NCBI GenBank assembly: GCA_035765775.1 | Contig: DASTWV010000059.1 | Span: forward strand, 248,001 to 312,000 | Reading direction: 5' to 3' | DNA length: 64,000 nucleotides | From: Actinomycetota bacterium | Lineage (GTDB): Bacteria > Actinomycetota > CADDZG01 > JAHWKV01 > JAOPZY01 | Made by a program: the position numbers and the translations under genes | Part shown: one piece after another, positions 1 through 7,923 of the stretch | Position numbering within the stretch: position 1 is the first letter of the stretch | Layout: every line of letters begins with the position of its first letter | The notes under the pieces: generated by a model | Told to the model about the DNA's origin: nothing | The model's input: only the letters and a program-made list of their open reading frames with translations | Databases searched by the model: none

Positions 1-452
1 GCCTCGGTGAGGACCGCCCCGCCGGCGAAGGCGTCGAGGTACACCCCGCTGTGCGGCACCCGCAGGAGGAAATGCCCGGGCATGCCGACGCCCTCCAGCG
101 CCACTCCGGCCCGCCAACCCACCTCCATGGCCAGCACCGACAAAGAGATCGGGATCCCGACCCGCCGGGCCATGACCCGGTGCAGGAAGGAGTTGGCCGG
201 GTTGTAGTAGTCGGAGGTGGCGCCCCGCAGCCCCAGCTCGGCGAACAGGCGATGGCGCAGAGCGTCCAGGTCCCCGATGCCGTCCGCCCACACGTCGAGC
301 TGGCCCTGCCAGGGCTTGAGATCGATGCCCGGATCCCCCGCCTCGGCGATCAGGAACGCTCCCGCCCCGAGGTCGACATCGGCCGGCGGCAGCGCCACCA
401 ACGCGGCGAAGCGCTGGACTGCCTCCAAGGTTGCCTCCCACGACGGGGCCAC
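1..452 (-). CDS. SirB1-like transglutaminase-fold protein (3' end outside window)
   Basis: About 150 N-terminal residues are visible on the minus strand; the gene runs off the left edge. Reading from a GTG at 452, the protein contains the SirB1/transglutaminase-like core: NSFLHRVMARRVGIPISLSV followed by EVGWRAGVALEGVGMPGHFL and then the LRVPHSGVYLDAFAGG stretch. This order (hydrophobic 'GIPISLS' strand, then 'GVGMPGHF', then 'DAF.GG') is characteristic of the family, whose biochemical role is poorly defined. The gene diverges from the proteasome-activator gene with only about 20 bases between the starts. The GTG is the most plausible start; no ATG is available in this frame close by. Confidence 0.75.
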   Translation of the reverse strand, partial: MAPSWEATLEAVQRFAALVALPPADVDLGAGAFLIAEAGDPGIDLKPWQGQLDVWADGIGDLDALRHRLFAELGLRGATSDYYNPANSFLHRVMARRVGIPISLSVLAMEVGWRAGVALEGVGMPGHFLLRVPHSGVYLDAFAGGAVLTE

Positions 453-473
453 AGACGCATAGTATCGAGAGCC

Positions 474-962
474 ATGGAGGAAACCCCGTTCCGCCTCGAC
501 CCGCCCTCCGGCCCCCTGCCGGGCTCCCTGTCCGATGCCGATGCCCCCGGCCCGACCGAGCAGGTCCACAACGTGGGCAAGCTGCTGCGGGTGGGCGGGA
601 TGCTGCGCGAGATGCTGGACGAGACCCGGCGGGACTCCCTCGACCAGGACGCCCGCCAGCGGGCGGTTGCCCTGCTCGGGCGCTGCATCGCCGAGCTCAA
701 GGAGGCGATCTCCCCAGACCTGCAGGCCGAGCTGGACCGGGTGAACCTCGCCTTCGGCACCGAGCCCCCGTCGCAGTCCGAGCTGCGCCTCACCCAGGCC
801 CAGCTGGTCGGCTGGTTCGAGGGTCTGTTCCACGGCATGCAAGCCACGCTCATGGGCCAGCAGATGGGCTCGATGATGGGTCAGGGGCCAGGCGGGGTGC
901 CGCACCCGCTGCGCCGTCCCGGCCCCCCCGGACCCGACACCCGGCCGGGCCAGTACCTCTGA
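474..962 (+). CDS. bpa: Bacterial proteasome activator Bpa/PafE homologue (copy 1)
   Basis: 162 residues, the usual size of the actinobacterial Bpa/PafE family (DUF2587). This family forms an ATP-independent ring that docks on the 20S proteasome and feeds it unfolded proteins. The helical core (about residues 30-125) has the VHNVGKLLRVGGMLREML segment, a LLGRCIAELKEAISPDL helix and LVGWFEGLFHGMQATLM. A Gly/Pro-rich linker follows, then the C-terminal GQYL, the HbYX-like tail that inserts into proteasome alpha-subunit pockets. The stop codon overlaps the start of the pterin dehydratase gene (TGATG). A second homologue with the same GQYL end lies at 43566-44045. No proteasome subunit gene is in the window. 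Confidence 0.93.
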   Translation: MEETPFRLDPPSGPLPGSLSDADAPGPTEQVHNVGKLLRVGGMLREMLDETRRDSLDQDARQRAVALLGRCIAELKEAISPDLQAELDRVNLAFGTEPPSQSELRLTQAQLVGWFEGLFHGMQATLMGQQMGSMMGQGPGGVPHPLRRPGPPGPDTRPGQYL

Positions 963-1243
963 TGGCGCTCGACGAGGCGGCCGCGGCGGCCGCTCAGGCG
1001 GGCCTTGACCCGGCCTGGGAGCGCGCCGGCACCGCCTCCATCCGCCGGACCTTCTCCTTCCCCAACTTCGTGGATGCCTTCGGCTTCGCCACCCGCATCG
1101 CCCTGCTGGCGCAAGGCGAGAACCACCACCCCGACCTGGAGGTGGGCTGGGGCCGGGTGTCCGTGACCTTCAGCACGCACTCGGCCGGGGGCCTGACCGA
1201 CAACGATTTCGCCATGGCAGCGAAGGTGGACGCCCTGCGCTAG
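962..1243 (+). CDS. Pterin-4a-carbinolamine dehydratase
   Basis: 93 residues, a normal length for the PCD/DCoH family, which dehydrates 4a-hydroxytetrahydropterin and thereby recycles tetrahydropterin cofactor after aromatic amino acid hydroxylation. The hallmark active-site stretch is present near residue 58: ENHHPDLEVGWGRVSVTFST, with the paired His and the Trp that bind the pterin, followed by 'GGLTDNDFAMAAKVDAL'. The ATG overlaps the TGA of the preceding Bpa gene, so the two are probably translationally coupled, although no functional link is evident. No aromatic hydroxylase gene is in the window. Confidence 0.92.
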   Translation: MALDEAAAAAAQAGLDPAWERAGTASIRRTFSFPNFVDAFGFATRIALLAQGENHHPDLEVGWGRVSVTFSTHSAGGLTDNDFAMAAKVDALR

Positions 1244-1271
1244 GTGCGGGTCGGGTCGGGACGGCGCCACC

Positions 1272-2228
1272 TCACACGGCGAAGCGGAAGTGGCACACGT
1301 CACCCTCGGCCATGCGGTACTCCTTGCCCTCCAGGCGCAGCACACCCTTCGCCTTGGCGGCGTTCCACGACCCCGCCGCCACCAGGTCGTCGTAGCCGAT
1401 GATCTCGGCCCGGATGAACCCCCGCTGGATGTCGGAGTGGATCACCCCGGCTGCCTCGGGGGCGGTCGCCCCCCGGCGGACCTCCCAGGCCCGGGACTCG
1501 GTGTCCCCGGTGGTGAGGAAGGTGATCAGGTCCAGCAGGCGGTACACCGCGTCCACCACCCGTCCGGCCACCGGCTCGGCCACGCCGTAGGCGGCGAGCA
1601 GGTCGGCGGCCTCGCCCGGGTCCAGCCCGGTGACCTCGGCCTCCAGCGCGGCAGCCACCGAGAACCCGTCGGGGGCGGGCGAGTCCAGGCCCCCCTCGTC
1701 CACGTTGCGCACCACCACCGCCGGCTTCAGCGTCAGCGGGGCGAGGCCGGCGAAGGCCCGGAGCTCCTCGGGCTCCCAGACCCGGGAGCGCAGGGGCTGG
1801 CCGCCCTCGAGGTGGGCCATCCCGGCTTCCAGGAAGGGGATGTCGGCCCGGGCGGCCGGGTCCTTGCGCGCCCGGTTCAGGCGGGTCTCGAACGGGCCGA
1901 GGTCGGCCAGGATCAGCTCCTCGCCGAAGGCGGCGATCTCGGGGGCGGGGTCCTGGCCCCCGAACGCCGGCGCCACCACCATGAGGGCGTCCATGGTGCG
2001 CAGCTCGGCGAAGGCGGCCGCCGAGCTGCGGGCAGCGGCGTGGACGTCGGCCACCTGGATCTGGATCGGCACCCGCTTGCGCGAGCTCTCCATGGCCACG
2101 AGGACATCCAGGCGAGGGTCGGGGACATCGACCACGCCGACCTCGCCCCGGGCGCCGCCGCCGGTGATTGCGCGCCAGAGCGTCGTCTTGCCGCCGCCGG
2201 GGGGACCGGTGATGCCGACCGCTTTCAC
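1272..2228 (-). CDS. YchF/OLA1-like P-loop NTPase, short form
   Basis: The protein starts with the P-loop GITGPPGGGKTTLWRAITGG and has NVDE at the position of the nucleotide-base motif. NxxE instead of NKxD is the signature of the ATP-preferring YchF/OLA1 branch of translation-factor-like GTPases. The C-terminal TGS-like domain is clear: GDTESRAWEVRRGATAPEAA, 'GVIHSDIQRGFIRAEII', then 'EGKEYRMAEGDVCHFRFAV' at the extreme end. At 318 residues it is shorter than usual YchF (about 360). The GTG at 2228 puts the P-loop at the N-terminus as in the family; an ATG at 2252 would overlap the divergent gene start at 2251. YchF proteins associate with ribosomes and stress responses. Confidence 0.85.
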   Translation of the reverse strand: MKAVGITGPPGGGKTTLWRAITGGGARGEVGVVDVPDPRLDVLVAMESSRKRVPIQIQVADVHAAARSSAAAFAELRTMDALMVVAPAFGGQDPAPEIAAFGEELILADLGPFETRLNRARKDPAARADIPFLEAGMAHLEGGQPLRSRVWEPEELRAFAGLAPLTLKPAVVVRNVDEGGLDSPAPDGFSVAAALEAEVTGLDPGEAADLLAAYGVAEPVAGRVVDAVYRLLDLITFLTTGDTESRAWEVRRGATAPEAAGVIHSDIQRGFIRAEIIGYDDLVAAGSWNAAKAKGVLRLEGKEYRMAEGDVCHFRFAV

Positions 2229-2250
2229 CGCCGGGAGGATACTGGAGCCC

Positions 2251-2508
2251 ATGCCCCTGCAAATCACCGACGACGCCGCCACCGTGCTCGAGCGCGCCTA
2301 CGACGCCGCCGCCCGCTTCAACCCCTCGGTGAAGCTGCGGGTCTCCCGGGTGGGCCCCCGGGTGGACGTCGGATTCGCCGACCACCCGTCGCCGGGCGAC
2401 GAGGTGGTGCTGGTGGGCGACATCATCGTGTTCGTTGAGTCCGGGATCACCGGCACCCTGGACGCCGTCAAGCCCCACGACCACCTCACCGTGCGGGAGC
2501 ATGGGTGA
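2251..2508 (+). CDS. IscA/HesB-like protein without cysteines
   Basis: 85 residues that follow the A-type Fe-S carrier (IscA/HesB) pattern: an N-terminal 'ITDDAATVLERAYDAA' helix, then 'KLRVSRVGPRVDVGFAD' in place of the usual Gly/Cys-rich strand, 'PGDEVVLVGDIIVFVES' and 'TGTLDAVKPHDHLTV'. The three cysteines that bind the cluster in true IscA/SufA proteins are all missing; there is no Cys in the protein. It is therefore unlikely to carry a cluster, and its role is unknown. It overlaps the acetyltransferase gene by 4 bases (GTGA), indicating co-transcription. Confidence 0.65.
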   Translation: MPLQITDDAATVLERAYDAAARFNPSVKLRVSRVGPRVDVGFADHPSPGDEVVLVGDIIVFVESGITGTLDAVKPHDHLTVREHG

Positions 2509-3059
2509 GCCCGGCCAACCACGTCGCCGTCCGGCCAGCCCGCGCGGAGGAGTACGAGGCAATCGCCGCTCTCACGGTCGCGGCGTACGCCGAATACCAG
2601 CCCCTCCTAACGGCTGAGCAATGGGATGAGTACCGCAGCGACCTCGCCGACATTGCAGGCCGGGCGCAGCGCGGCACGGTGTTCGTCGCCGAGGATGCGG
2701 GCGGCGCCCTGAGCGGGGTCGTGACCTACTACCGCCATGTGGCGGACGGGCCAGACGGGCCCCGCGGCGACTGGTGGTGGTGGCCGGCGGACTACGGCTA
2801 CATCCGTGCGCTGGCGGTCGATCCCGCCGCCCGGGGGCGGGGCGTGGGGCGGGCCCTCATGGAGGCGTGCTTCTCCGAGGCCCGCGCCACCGGGGCGGCC
2901 GGGGTGGCACTCAACACCACCCCTGCCATGTCGGCGGCGAAATCGCTGTATGAAAGGTTGGGATTCCGGATGCTGCCACCGGCGGAGGGGCACCTTGACT
3001 ATGGGGGTTTCCATTTCTTCTCATATGTCCTGGATTTGTCCATAATCCCGCCCGCTTGA
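2505..3059 (+). CDS. GNAT-family N-acetyltransferase
   Basis: 184 residues with a single GNAT fold. The acetyl-CoA binding motif A is visible near residue 106 as IRALAVDPAARGRGVGRALM (the RGRGVGRA loop grips the CoA pyrophosphate), followed by 'ALNTTPAMSAAKSLYERLGF', the motif B region. An unusual WWWWP stretch sits just before motif A. The substrate cannot be told from sequence. The GTG start overlaps the stop of the IscA-like gene; the 3' end overlaps the likely promoter of the next gene. Confidence 0.9.
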   Translation: MSPANHVAVRPARAEEYEAIAALTVAAYAEYQPLLTAEQWDEYRSDLADIAGRAQRGTVFVAEDAGGALSGVVTYYRHVADGPDGPRGDWWWWPADYGYIRALAVDPAARGRGVGRALMEACFSEARATGAAGVALNTTPAMSAAKSLYERLGFRMLPPAEGHLDYGGFHFFSYVLDLSIIPPA

Positions 3060-3065
3060 TAGAAT
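3036..3065 (+). promoter_or_regulatory. Predicted sigma-A-type promoter for the XRE/PBP regulator
   Basis: TTGTCC at 3036-3041 and TAGAAT at 3060-3065 are separated by 18 bases, a good match to -35/-10 hexamers in an otherwise GC-rich region. The -10 lies 18 bases upstream of the ATG at 3084, so the mRNA would be leaderless or nearly so. The AT-rich TAGAATTAGAACTAGAC stretch that follows could also hold an operator for the XRE protein itself. Confidence 0.5.
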
Positions 3066-3083
3066 TAGAACTAGACTGCGGAC

Positions 3084-4106
3084 ATGCGGAATACCGTTGC
3101 GGAGCGGCGCAAGGCGTTGGGACTCACCCAGACCGAACTGGCGCTTGCCAGCCGGCTTTCTCGCCCGCTGATCAGTGCGGTAGAGACCGGCCGCCACGTC
3201 CCCAGCGTCAAGGCGGCCATCGCCATCTCCGAAGTCCTGGGCGGCACGGTCGAGGAAATCTTCGGCAGCAGCGAAGCCCAGGAGGTCCACGTCCCGGCCC
3301 TGGGCACCGCCCCGGCGGGCACGGTGCCCGTGATGGTGGCGCGGGTGGGCGACGTCTTGTCCTACCACCCACTGGACCACGGCGGCGCCGCGGCGACGTC
3401 CTGGGAGAAGGCGGACGGCCTCTACGTCAACGGCCGGGTCGAGCTGTTCCCCGACGCCGATGCCTCGGGCTTCGCGGTCGCCGGCTGCGAGCCGGCCCTC
3501 GGTCTGGCCGCCGCGCTCCTGCCGAAGTCGGGCCCGCAGCGACTGGTGGCGATGCCGGCCACCAGCGGCGAGGCCATCGATGCCTTGAATGCCGGCCGCA
3601 TCCACGGCGCCGTCACCCACGGGCGCCCCGGGCACCTGCGGCGCACCGCGCGCCCGGTGCGGCGCTTCGTGCTGACCGGCTGGCGGGTGGGCCTCGCCTC
3701 CCGGGTCGGGCTGCCCGCCGAACTCGAGCAGCTCGCCAGCGGCCAGCTCAAGGCCGCGACGCGCGATCCGGGTGCCGAATCGCAGAAGGCGCTGGAGCGG
3801 GCGCTGACCCCCTACGGAGGCGTCGCCAAGCTCAGCGGTCTCTCGGCCTCGGGCCACCTGGACGCCGCCCGGCGGGTCTCGGAGGGCCTGGTGGACGTCG
3901 GCATCACCATCGAGGCGGCCGCCCTGGCCTACGGTCTGGTCTTCGCACCGCTCGAGGAGCACCGGGTCGAGTTGCGGGTGTCCGATGAGTGGCAGGACCA
4001 TCCGGGTGCCCACGCCCTGCTTGAGCTCTTCTTCTCCGACAACTTCCGGCACCGCCTGAAGGCGTTGGGCGGCTACGACCTCAGCCAGGCGGGTCCGGTC
4101 GCGTAG
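3084..4106 (+). CDS. XRE-type regulator fused to a periplasmic-binding-protein-like domain
   Basis: 340 residues. Residues 1-60 are an XRE helix-turn-helix (RRKALGLTQTELALASRLSR, then 'PLISAVETGRHVPSVKAAIAI'). Residues about 65-335 look like the PBP-like domain (PF12727 type) found C-terminal to some MoeA and ModE-like proteins, with 'GLYVNGRVELFPDADASGFAV', a GCEPAL loop, 'AGRIHGAVTHGRPGH' and DVGITIEAAALAYGLVFAPL. Such proteins are thought to be one-component regulators that sense a small molecule, often in molybdenum-related contexts. Its own AT-rich promoter lies just upstream. Targets are unknown: the adjacent ABC-2 exporter and the molybdenum locus 3 kb away are both candidates. Confidence 0.75.
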   Translation: MRNTVAERRKALGLTQTELALASRLSRPLISAVETGRHVPSVKAAIAISEVLGGTVEEIFGSSEAQEVHVPALGTAPAGTVPVMVARVGDVLSYHPLDHGGAAATSWEKADGLYVNGRVELFPDADASGFAVAGCEPALGLAAALLPKSGPQRLVAMPATSGEAIDALNAGRIHGAVTHGRPGHLRRTARPVRRFVLTGWRVGLASRVGLPAELEQLASGQLKAATRDPGAESQKALERALTPYGGVAKLSGLSASGHLDAARRVSEGLVDVGITIEAAALAYGLVFAPLEEHRVELRVSDEWQDHPGAHALLELFFSDNFRHRLKALGGYDLSQAGPVA

Positions 4107-4200
4107 CCCTTCGCCTTTTCGATCGACCCCGCCGAACTCGTCCCGTAACCCACTGCCTACCTGCTAGATCGCCTGCTCGGAAGCGAGTAACCTGGCGGGC

Positions 4201-5169
4201 ATGTCGCAGAACGGACACCCGGCAGGGGGGATCGGGCCGGGGGCCGGGAAAGGCATCCGCCTCACCAACCTGCACAAGTCCTTCGGGCCGGTGCACGCGG
4301 TGGCCGGGGTCGACCTGACCATCGACGCCGGCGAGACCGTGGCGCTGCTCGGCCCCAACGGCGCCGGCAAGTCCACCACCATCGACATGCTGCTCGGCCT
4401 GCTGGCGCCCGATGCCGGCAGCGTCACCATCTTCGGCACGAGCCCGTCGGACGCGATCCGGCGGGGGGCGGTGGGCGCCATGCTGCAGACCGGGTCGCTG
4501 CTGCGGGACCTGAGCGTACGGGAGCTGGTGACCGTGATGGCGTCGCTCTACCCCAACCCGCTGCGCGTGGACGACGTGATGGCGCAGGCGGGCATCGCCG
4601 ATATCGCCGACCGCCGCACCCAGAAGCTGTCCGGCGGCCAGACCCAGCGGGTACGGGCCGCCATCGCCCTGGTCTCGCGGCCCGAGTTGCTGGTGCTCGA
4701 CGAGCCGACGGTCGCCCTGGACGTCGAGGGCCGCCACGACTTCTGGGCCTCGATGCGGGGCTTCGCCTCGGCGGGCAACACGGTGGTCTTCGCCACGCAC
4801 TACCTGGAGGAGGCCGACGCCTACGCCGACCGCATCGTGCTCATGGCCCGGGGAGTGGTCGTGGCCGACGGCCCCTCGACCGAGATCAAGTCGGCGGTGA
4901 AGGGCCGGACGATGCGGGCGACACTGCCCGAGGTGGGCGTCGATGCCCTGAGCGCGCTGCCCGGGGTCGCCACCGCCGAGCGCCGGGGGGAGGCGGTGAT
5001 CCTGCGCTGCCCGGACTCCGACGCCACCGTCCGGGCGCTGCTGGCCGCCTACCCGCAGGTGCGGGACCTGGAGATCACCGGCGCCGGCCTGGAAGAGGCG
5101 TTCATGCTGCTGACCGGGGAGACGGAGGCGGAGACGGCCTCCGGGGGCGTCGCCGGAGGGGCCGCATGA
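4201..5169 (+). CDS. ABC-2-type exporter, ATP-binding subunit
   Basis: 322-residue ABC ATPase of the drug/lipid exporter (DrrA/CcmA-like) class. Walker A is 'LLGPNGAGKSTTIDMLLGLL' (about residue 50), the Q-loop is in 'GAMLQTGSLLRDLSV', the signature is 'KLSGGQTQRVRAAIAL', Walker B is 'LLVLDEPTVALDV' and the switch His is in 'VVFATHYLEEADAYADRI'. The C-terminal accessory region is typical of ABC-2 ATPases that pair with one membrane subunit. Its stop overlaps the permease start by 4 bases (ATGA). Substrate unknown. Confidence 0.93.
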   Translation: MSQNGHPAGGIGPGAGKGIRLTNLHKSFGPVHAVAGVDLTIDAGETVALLGPNGAGKSTTIDMLLGLLAPDAGSVTIFGTSPSDAIRRGAVGAMLQTGSLLRDLSVRELVTVMASLYPNPLRVDDVMAQAGIADIADRRTQKLSGGQTQRVRAAIALVSRPELLVLDEPTVALDVEGRHDFWASMRGFASAGNTVVFATHYLEEADAYADRIVLMARGVVVADGPSTEIKSAVKGRTMRATLPEVGVDALSALPGVATAERRGEAVILRCPDSDATVRALLAAYPQVRDLEITGAGLEEAFMLLTGETEAETASGGVAGGAA

Positions 5170-5903
5170 ACCTGACCTACCTGCGTTACGAGATCATCCG
5201 CACCTTCCGCAACCGGCGGTTCTTCATTTTCTCGCTCATCTTCCCCCTGATCCTGTTCCTGCTGATCGCCGGGCCGTTGCGCGGGAACCACAACTTCGAG
5301 GGCACCGGGATCTCCGCCGCCACCTACCTCATGGTGGGCATGGCCGGCTTCGGAGCGATGGGGGCGGCGATCTCGGGCGGCGCCCGCATCTCGGCCGAGC
5401 GCCAGGTGGGCTGGAACCGCCAGCTGCGCATCACGCCGCTCAGCACGCGGAACTACTTCCGGGCAAAGATCGTCGCCAGCTACCTGATGTCGGTGCTGTC
5501 CATCGGCCTGCTGTACGCCGCCGGGCTGTCGCTCGGGGTGCACATGCCCGCCGGCGACTGGGTCCGCATGACCTTCCTGATGCTGGTCGCCCTCGCCCCC
5601 TTCGCCGCCCTGGGCATCGTCGCCGGCCACCTGCTGACCCCCGACGCCATCGGGCCGGCCATGGGCGGCGCCATGGCACTCTTCGCCCTGATCGGCGGCT
5701 CGTGGGGGCCGATCGTGAAGGCGGGCAGCTCCATCGCCAAGGTGGTGAAGCTCATCCCGTCCTACTGGCTGGTGCAGGCCGGGCAGGCGGCACTGGGGGG
5801 CAAGGGGTGGGCCACCGAGGGGTGGGTCGTGGTGGCCGCCTGGACGCTGGGCCTCGCCGTGCTGGGGGGCAAGGTCTACCAGCGGGACACGAAGAAGGTC
5901 TAG
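5166..5903 (+). CDS. ABC-2-type exporter, membrane subunit
   Basis: 245 residues with about six hydrophobic segments, as in the ABC2_membrane family: an N-terminal 'RTFRNRRFFIFSLIFPLILF' segment, 'YLMVGMAGFGAMGAAISGGA', 'SYLMSVLSIGLLYAAGLSLG' and further helices to the C-terminus. The cytoplasmic 'RISAERQVGWNRQLRITPLS' loop is typical of permeases related to YadH/DrrB that dimerise and pair with a single ATPase. It is the second gene of a two-gene operon with the ATPase at 4201 and ends about 15 bases from the convergent pentapeptide gene. Confidence 0.9.
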   Translation: MNLTYLRYEIIRTFRNRRFFIFSLIFPLILFLLIAGPLRGNHNFEGTGISAATYLMVGMAGFGAMGAAISGGARISAERQVGWNRQLRITPLSTRNYFRAKIVASYLMSVLSIGLLYAAGLSLGVHMPAGDWVRMTFLMLVALAPFAALGIVAGHLLTPDAIGPAMGGAMALFALIGGSWGPIVKAGSSIAKVVKLIPSYWLVQAGQAALGGKGWATEGWVVVAAWTLGLAVLGGKVYQRDTKKV

Positions 5904-5917
5904 CCTCGCCGGAGTCG

Positions 5918-6763
5918 TCAATCCCAGTGGGTGGGCCGTTGGCACCCGGCAGGGATCCGGGTACGGGTATCGCCCCGGGCAGAATCGATCTGGGACTGGG
6001 TGACAAATAGGCAGGCCCCGAGCCCGGCCCCGCGCAGGTCGGCCCCGCGCAGATCCGCGCCCGTGAGATCGGCGGCGCCGAGGTCGAGTCCCTGCAGGTT
6101 GGCCCCCACCAGGAGCGCCCCCCGCAGGCTGGCGTTGCGGAGATCCTGCCGCCGGAGGTCGGCCCCCATCAGCAGTGCCCCCCGCCGGTCGGGCCCGAGC
6201 CCCCCGCGGGCGCCCCTGACGACCACGCTCACCGCGACCAGGGTTTCGTTGACCCCGCGCCGGTGCGCGTCGAGGTCGAGCGCCACCAGCCTGGCTGCGT
6301 CTCCGGAAGCCATCGTTTCTGTTGCTTCGCGGGCCTCAGCCAGGCGCGGCGCGAGGAGCTCGGCGCCCGGCAAGGCCTCGGCGCCGGTCAGCGCCTCGGC
6401 CTCCGTGAGGTACCAGAGCAGCTCGTGGAGCTGGCGCATGACCCCGAAGGCGGCGAACATCTGCCGGGCGGTCCCCGGGGCGCTGCGCCAGTCCCGGCCC
6501 CCGAAGGTCGCCTGCGCAATCCGTTGCCCCGCCCCGAAGCAGTCGTAGGCGGCGCACCCCGGGAACCCCTGGGCGCGCAACGATGGGTGGATGGCGCAGC
6601 GGTGATCCGGGGCCAGGTTCGGGCACGGGCGCCCGGCGGGCTTGTCGAGGGCAAAATCGGCCGAGACCGAAAAGGCCGGTGCGACGCAGCACAGCCCGAA
6701 GCAGCGGCTGCAGTCGGGGCGGAGCTCCGTCCTGCCCGAGTGGCCTTCCACGGACGGGGGCAT
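5918..6763 (-). CDS. Pentapeptide-repeat protein with N-terminal cysteine cluster
   Basis: 281 residues. Residues about 15-75 form a Cys-rich head ([17 protein letters not shown], then '[29 protein letters not shown]' pattern), which could bind a metal. The middle is helical. Residues about 205-260 are pentapeptide repeats of the A(D/N)LxG type: '[20 protein letters not shown]', '[20 protein letters not shown]'. Such repeats make a right-handed quadrilateral beta-helix that mimics DNA in some proteins, but here function is unknown. It is transcribed convergently to the exporter and divergently from mosB. Confidence 0.85.
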   Translation of the reverse strand: MPPSVEGHSGRTELRPDCSRCFGLCCVAPAFSVSADFALDKPAGRPCPNLAPDHRCAIHPSLRAQGFPGCAAYDCFGAGQRIAQATFGGRDWRSAPGTARQMFAAFGVMRQLHELLWYLTEAEALTGAEALPGAELLAPRLAEAREATETMASGDAARLVALDLDAHRRGVNETLVAVSVVVRGARGGLGPDRRGALLMGADLRRQDLRNASLRGALLVGANLQGLDLGAADLTGADLRGADLRGAGLGACLFVTQSQIDSARGDTRTRIPAGCQRPTHWD

Positions 6764-7084
6764 GGCGCCCAGCGTACTTGCGGCCGGATCCGTCGACCGA
6801 CCGAGTCACGCCTCACTTCTGTAAGCCCGGCTACTGCGGGCCCTCGGCGTCGTCGGGACGGCTTCCTGCCAGCAATTTTTCTCGAAAAGATGTGCAGGGT
6901 CTCGCCCGCGAGCCCCACGCCGATGGTCGTCCGCGTCTCGGACCCTCAGCCGGTAAGAGGGCAGCAGATGCAGGCTTTCCAGGCGGCCGCACTGCCCGCA
7001 CAGCCCAACTCCGCCGCCGCATACTGGCCCCAACCACACGAGCCAGGTGCCCACCGCGCAACCCACATCACAAGGAGGAACCGC
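6764..7084 (+). promoter_or_regulatory. Leader/promoter region of mosBA
   Basis: Non-coding 321 bases between the pentapeptide gene and mosB. It holds an AT-rich patch with the palindrome TTTTCTCGAAAA at about 6878-6889, the only AT-rich island here, which may be a promoter or operator. It is followed by a potentially structured stretch at 6896-6946 closed by AGGGTC/GACCCT. A strong ribosome-binding site (AAGGAGG, about 7071-7077) precedes the ATG at 7085. I could not match the leader to a molybdenum-cofactor riboswitch by eye. Confidence 0.4.
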
Positions 7085-7888
7085 ATGGAAAGCGCCCTGC
7101 ACGACCTGCTGATGCACCGGTCCCTGACCGACAGCGCCCTCATGGAGGCCACCGCCCAGGCCGCCGACTTCCGCATCCTGCCCACCGTGAGCGTGGTCAA
7201 GATCGGCGGCCAGAGCCTGATCGACCGGGGCCGGGCTGCGGTCTACCCGATCGTCGAGGAGCTGGTGGAGGCCTCCAAGCGCCACAAGATCCTGATCGGC
7301 ACCGGGGCCGGCACCCGGGCCCGCCACCTGTACGCCACCGCCGCCGACCTCGGGCTGCCGACCGGTGTGCTGACCGACCTGGGCACCGCGGTCGCCGGCC
7401 AGAACGCCGAGATGCTGGGCTACCTGATGGCCCGGCACGGCATCAGCGTGGTGGGGGTCGGCGGGTTCAGTGGGCTCCCCCTGCACCTGGCCGAGCGCAA
7501 CGCCGCCATCTTCCCCGGCATGCCGCCCTACGACATGTGGCAGCACGTGCCGCGCGAGGGCATCATCCCGCCTTACCGCACCGACGCCGGTTGCTACCTG
7601 GTGGCCGAGGCCTACGGGTGCCGGTCGATGATCTTCGCCAAGGACGAGGACGGGCTGTTCACTGCCAACCCGAAGCGGGACGACTCGGCGACCCTCATCC
7701 CCGAGATCACCGTCAGCGAGTTGCTGGCCATGGACCTGCCCGATCTCGTCGTCGAGCGGCCGCTCCTATCCCTGCTGGCGAAGGCCCGCCATGTCCGCCA
7801 GATCCAGGTGGTCAACGGGCTGAAGCCGGGCTCGATCACCCGGGCACTCGACGGCGAGCACGTCGGCACCATCATCACGGCCGGCTAG
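7085..7888 (+). CDS. mosB: Molybdenum storage protein, beta-type subunit (MosB-like)
   Basis: 267 residues of the amino-acid-kinase (UMP kinase-like) fold that matches the Azotobacter molybdenum storage protein beta subunit along its whole length: start ESALHDLLMHRSLTDSALME, 'ADFRILPTVSVVKIGGQSLI' with 'DRGRAAVYPIVEELVEA', the nucleotide loop IGTGAGTRARHLYATAADLG, GMPPYDMWQHVPREGIIPPY, 'KDEDGLFTANPK' and the end VQVVNGLKPGSITRALDG with EHVGTIITAG. MoSto is an ATP-using cage that stores polyoxomolybdate or tungstate. The ATG at 7085 has a strong Shine-Dalgarno; the longer open frame from 6263 lacks coding character. It is followed by mosA 35 bases on. Confidence 0.93.
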   Translation: MESALHDLLMHRSLTDSALMEATAQAADFRILPTVSVVKIGGQSLIDRGRAAVYPIVEELVEASKRHKILIGTGAGTRARHLYATAADLGLPTGVLTDLGTAVAGQNAEMLGYLMARHGISVVGVGGFSGLPLHLAERNAAIFPGMPPYDMWQHVPREGIIPPYRTDAGCYLVAEAYGCRSMIFAKDEDGLFTANPKRDDSATLIPEITVSELLAMDLPDLVVERPLLSLLAKARHVRQIQVVNGLKPGSITRALDGEHVGTIITAG

Positions 7889-7923
7889 GCCGCACCGACA
7901 ACCCCATCAAGGAGGGATCCCCA

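Noticed and set aside
51-853. Long frames overlapping the first Bpa gene on both strands
   Set aside because: High GC produces long random frames; these have Arg/Pro/Ser-rich composition and no family motifs, unlike the SirB1 and Bpa frames.
6263-7888. A 541-codon open frame extending mosB upstream
   Set aside because: The upstream part overlaps the antisense of the pentapeptide gene and a leader; the strong Shine-Dalgarno and family alignment fix the start at 7085.
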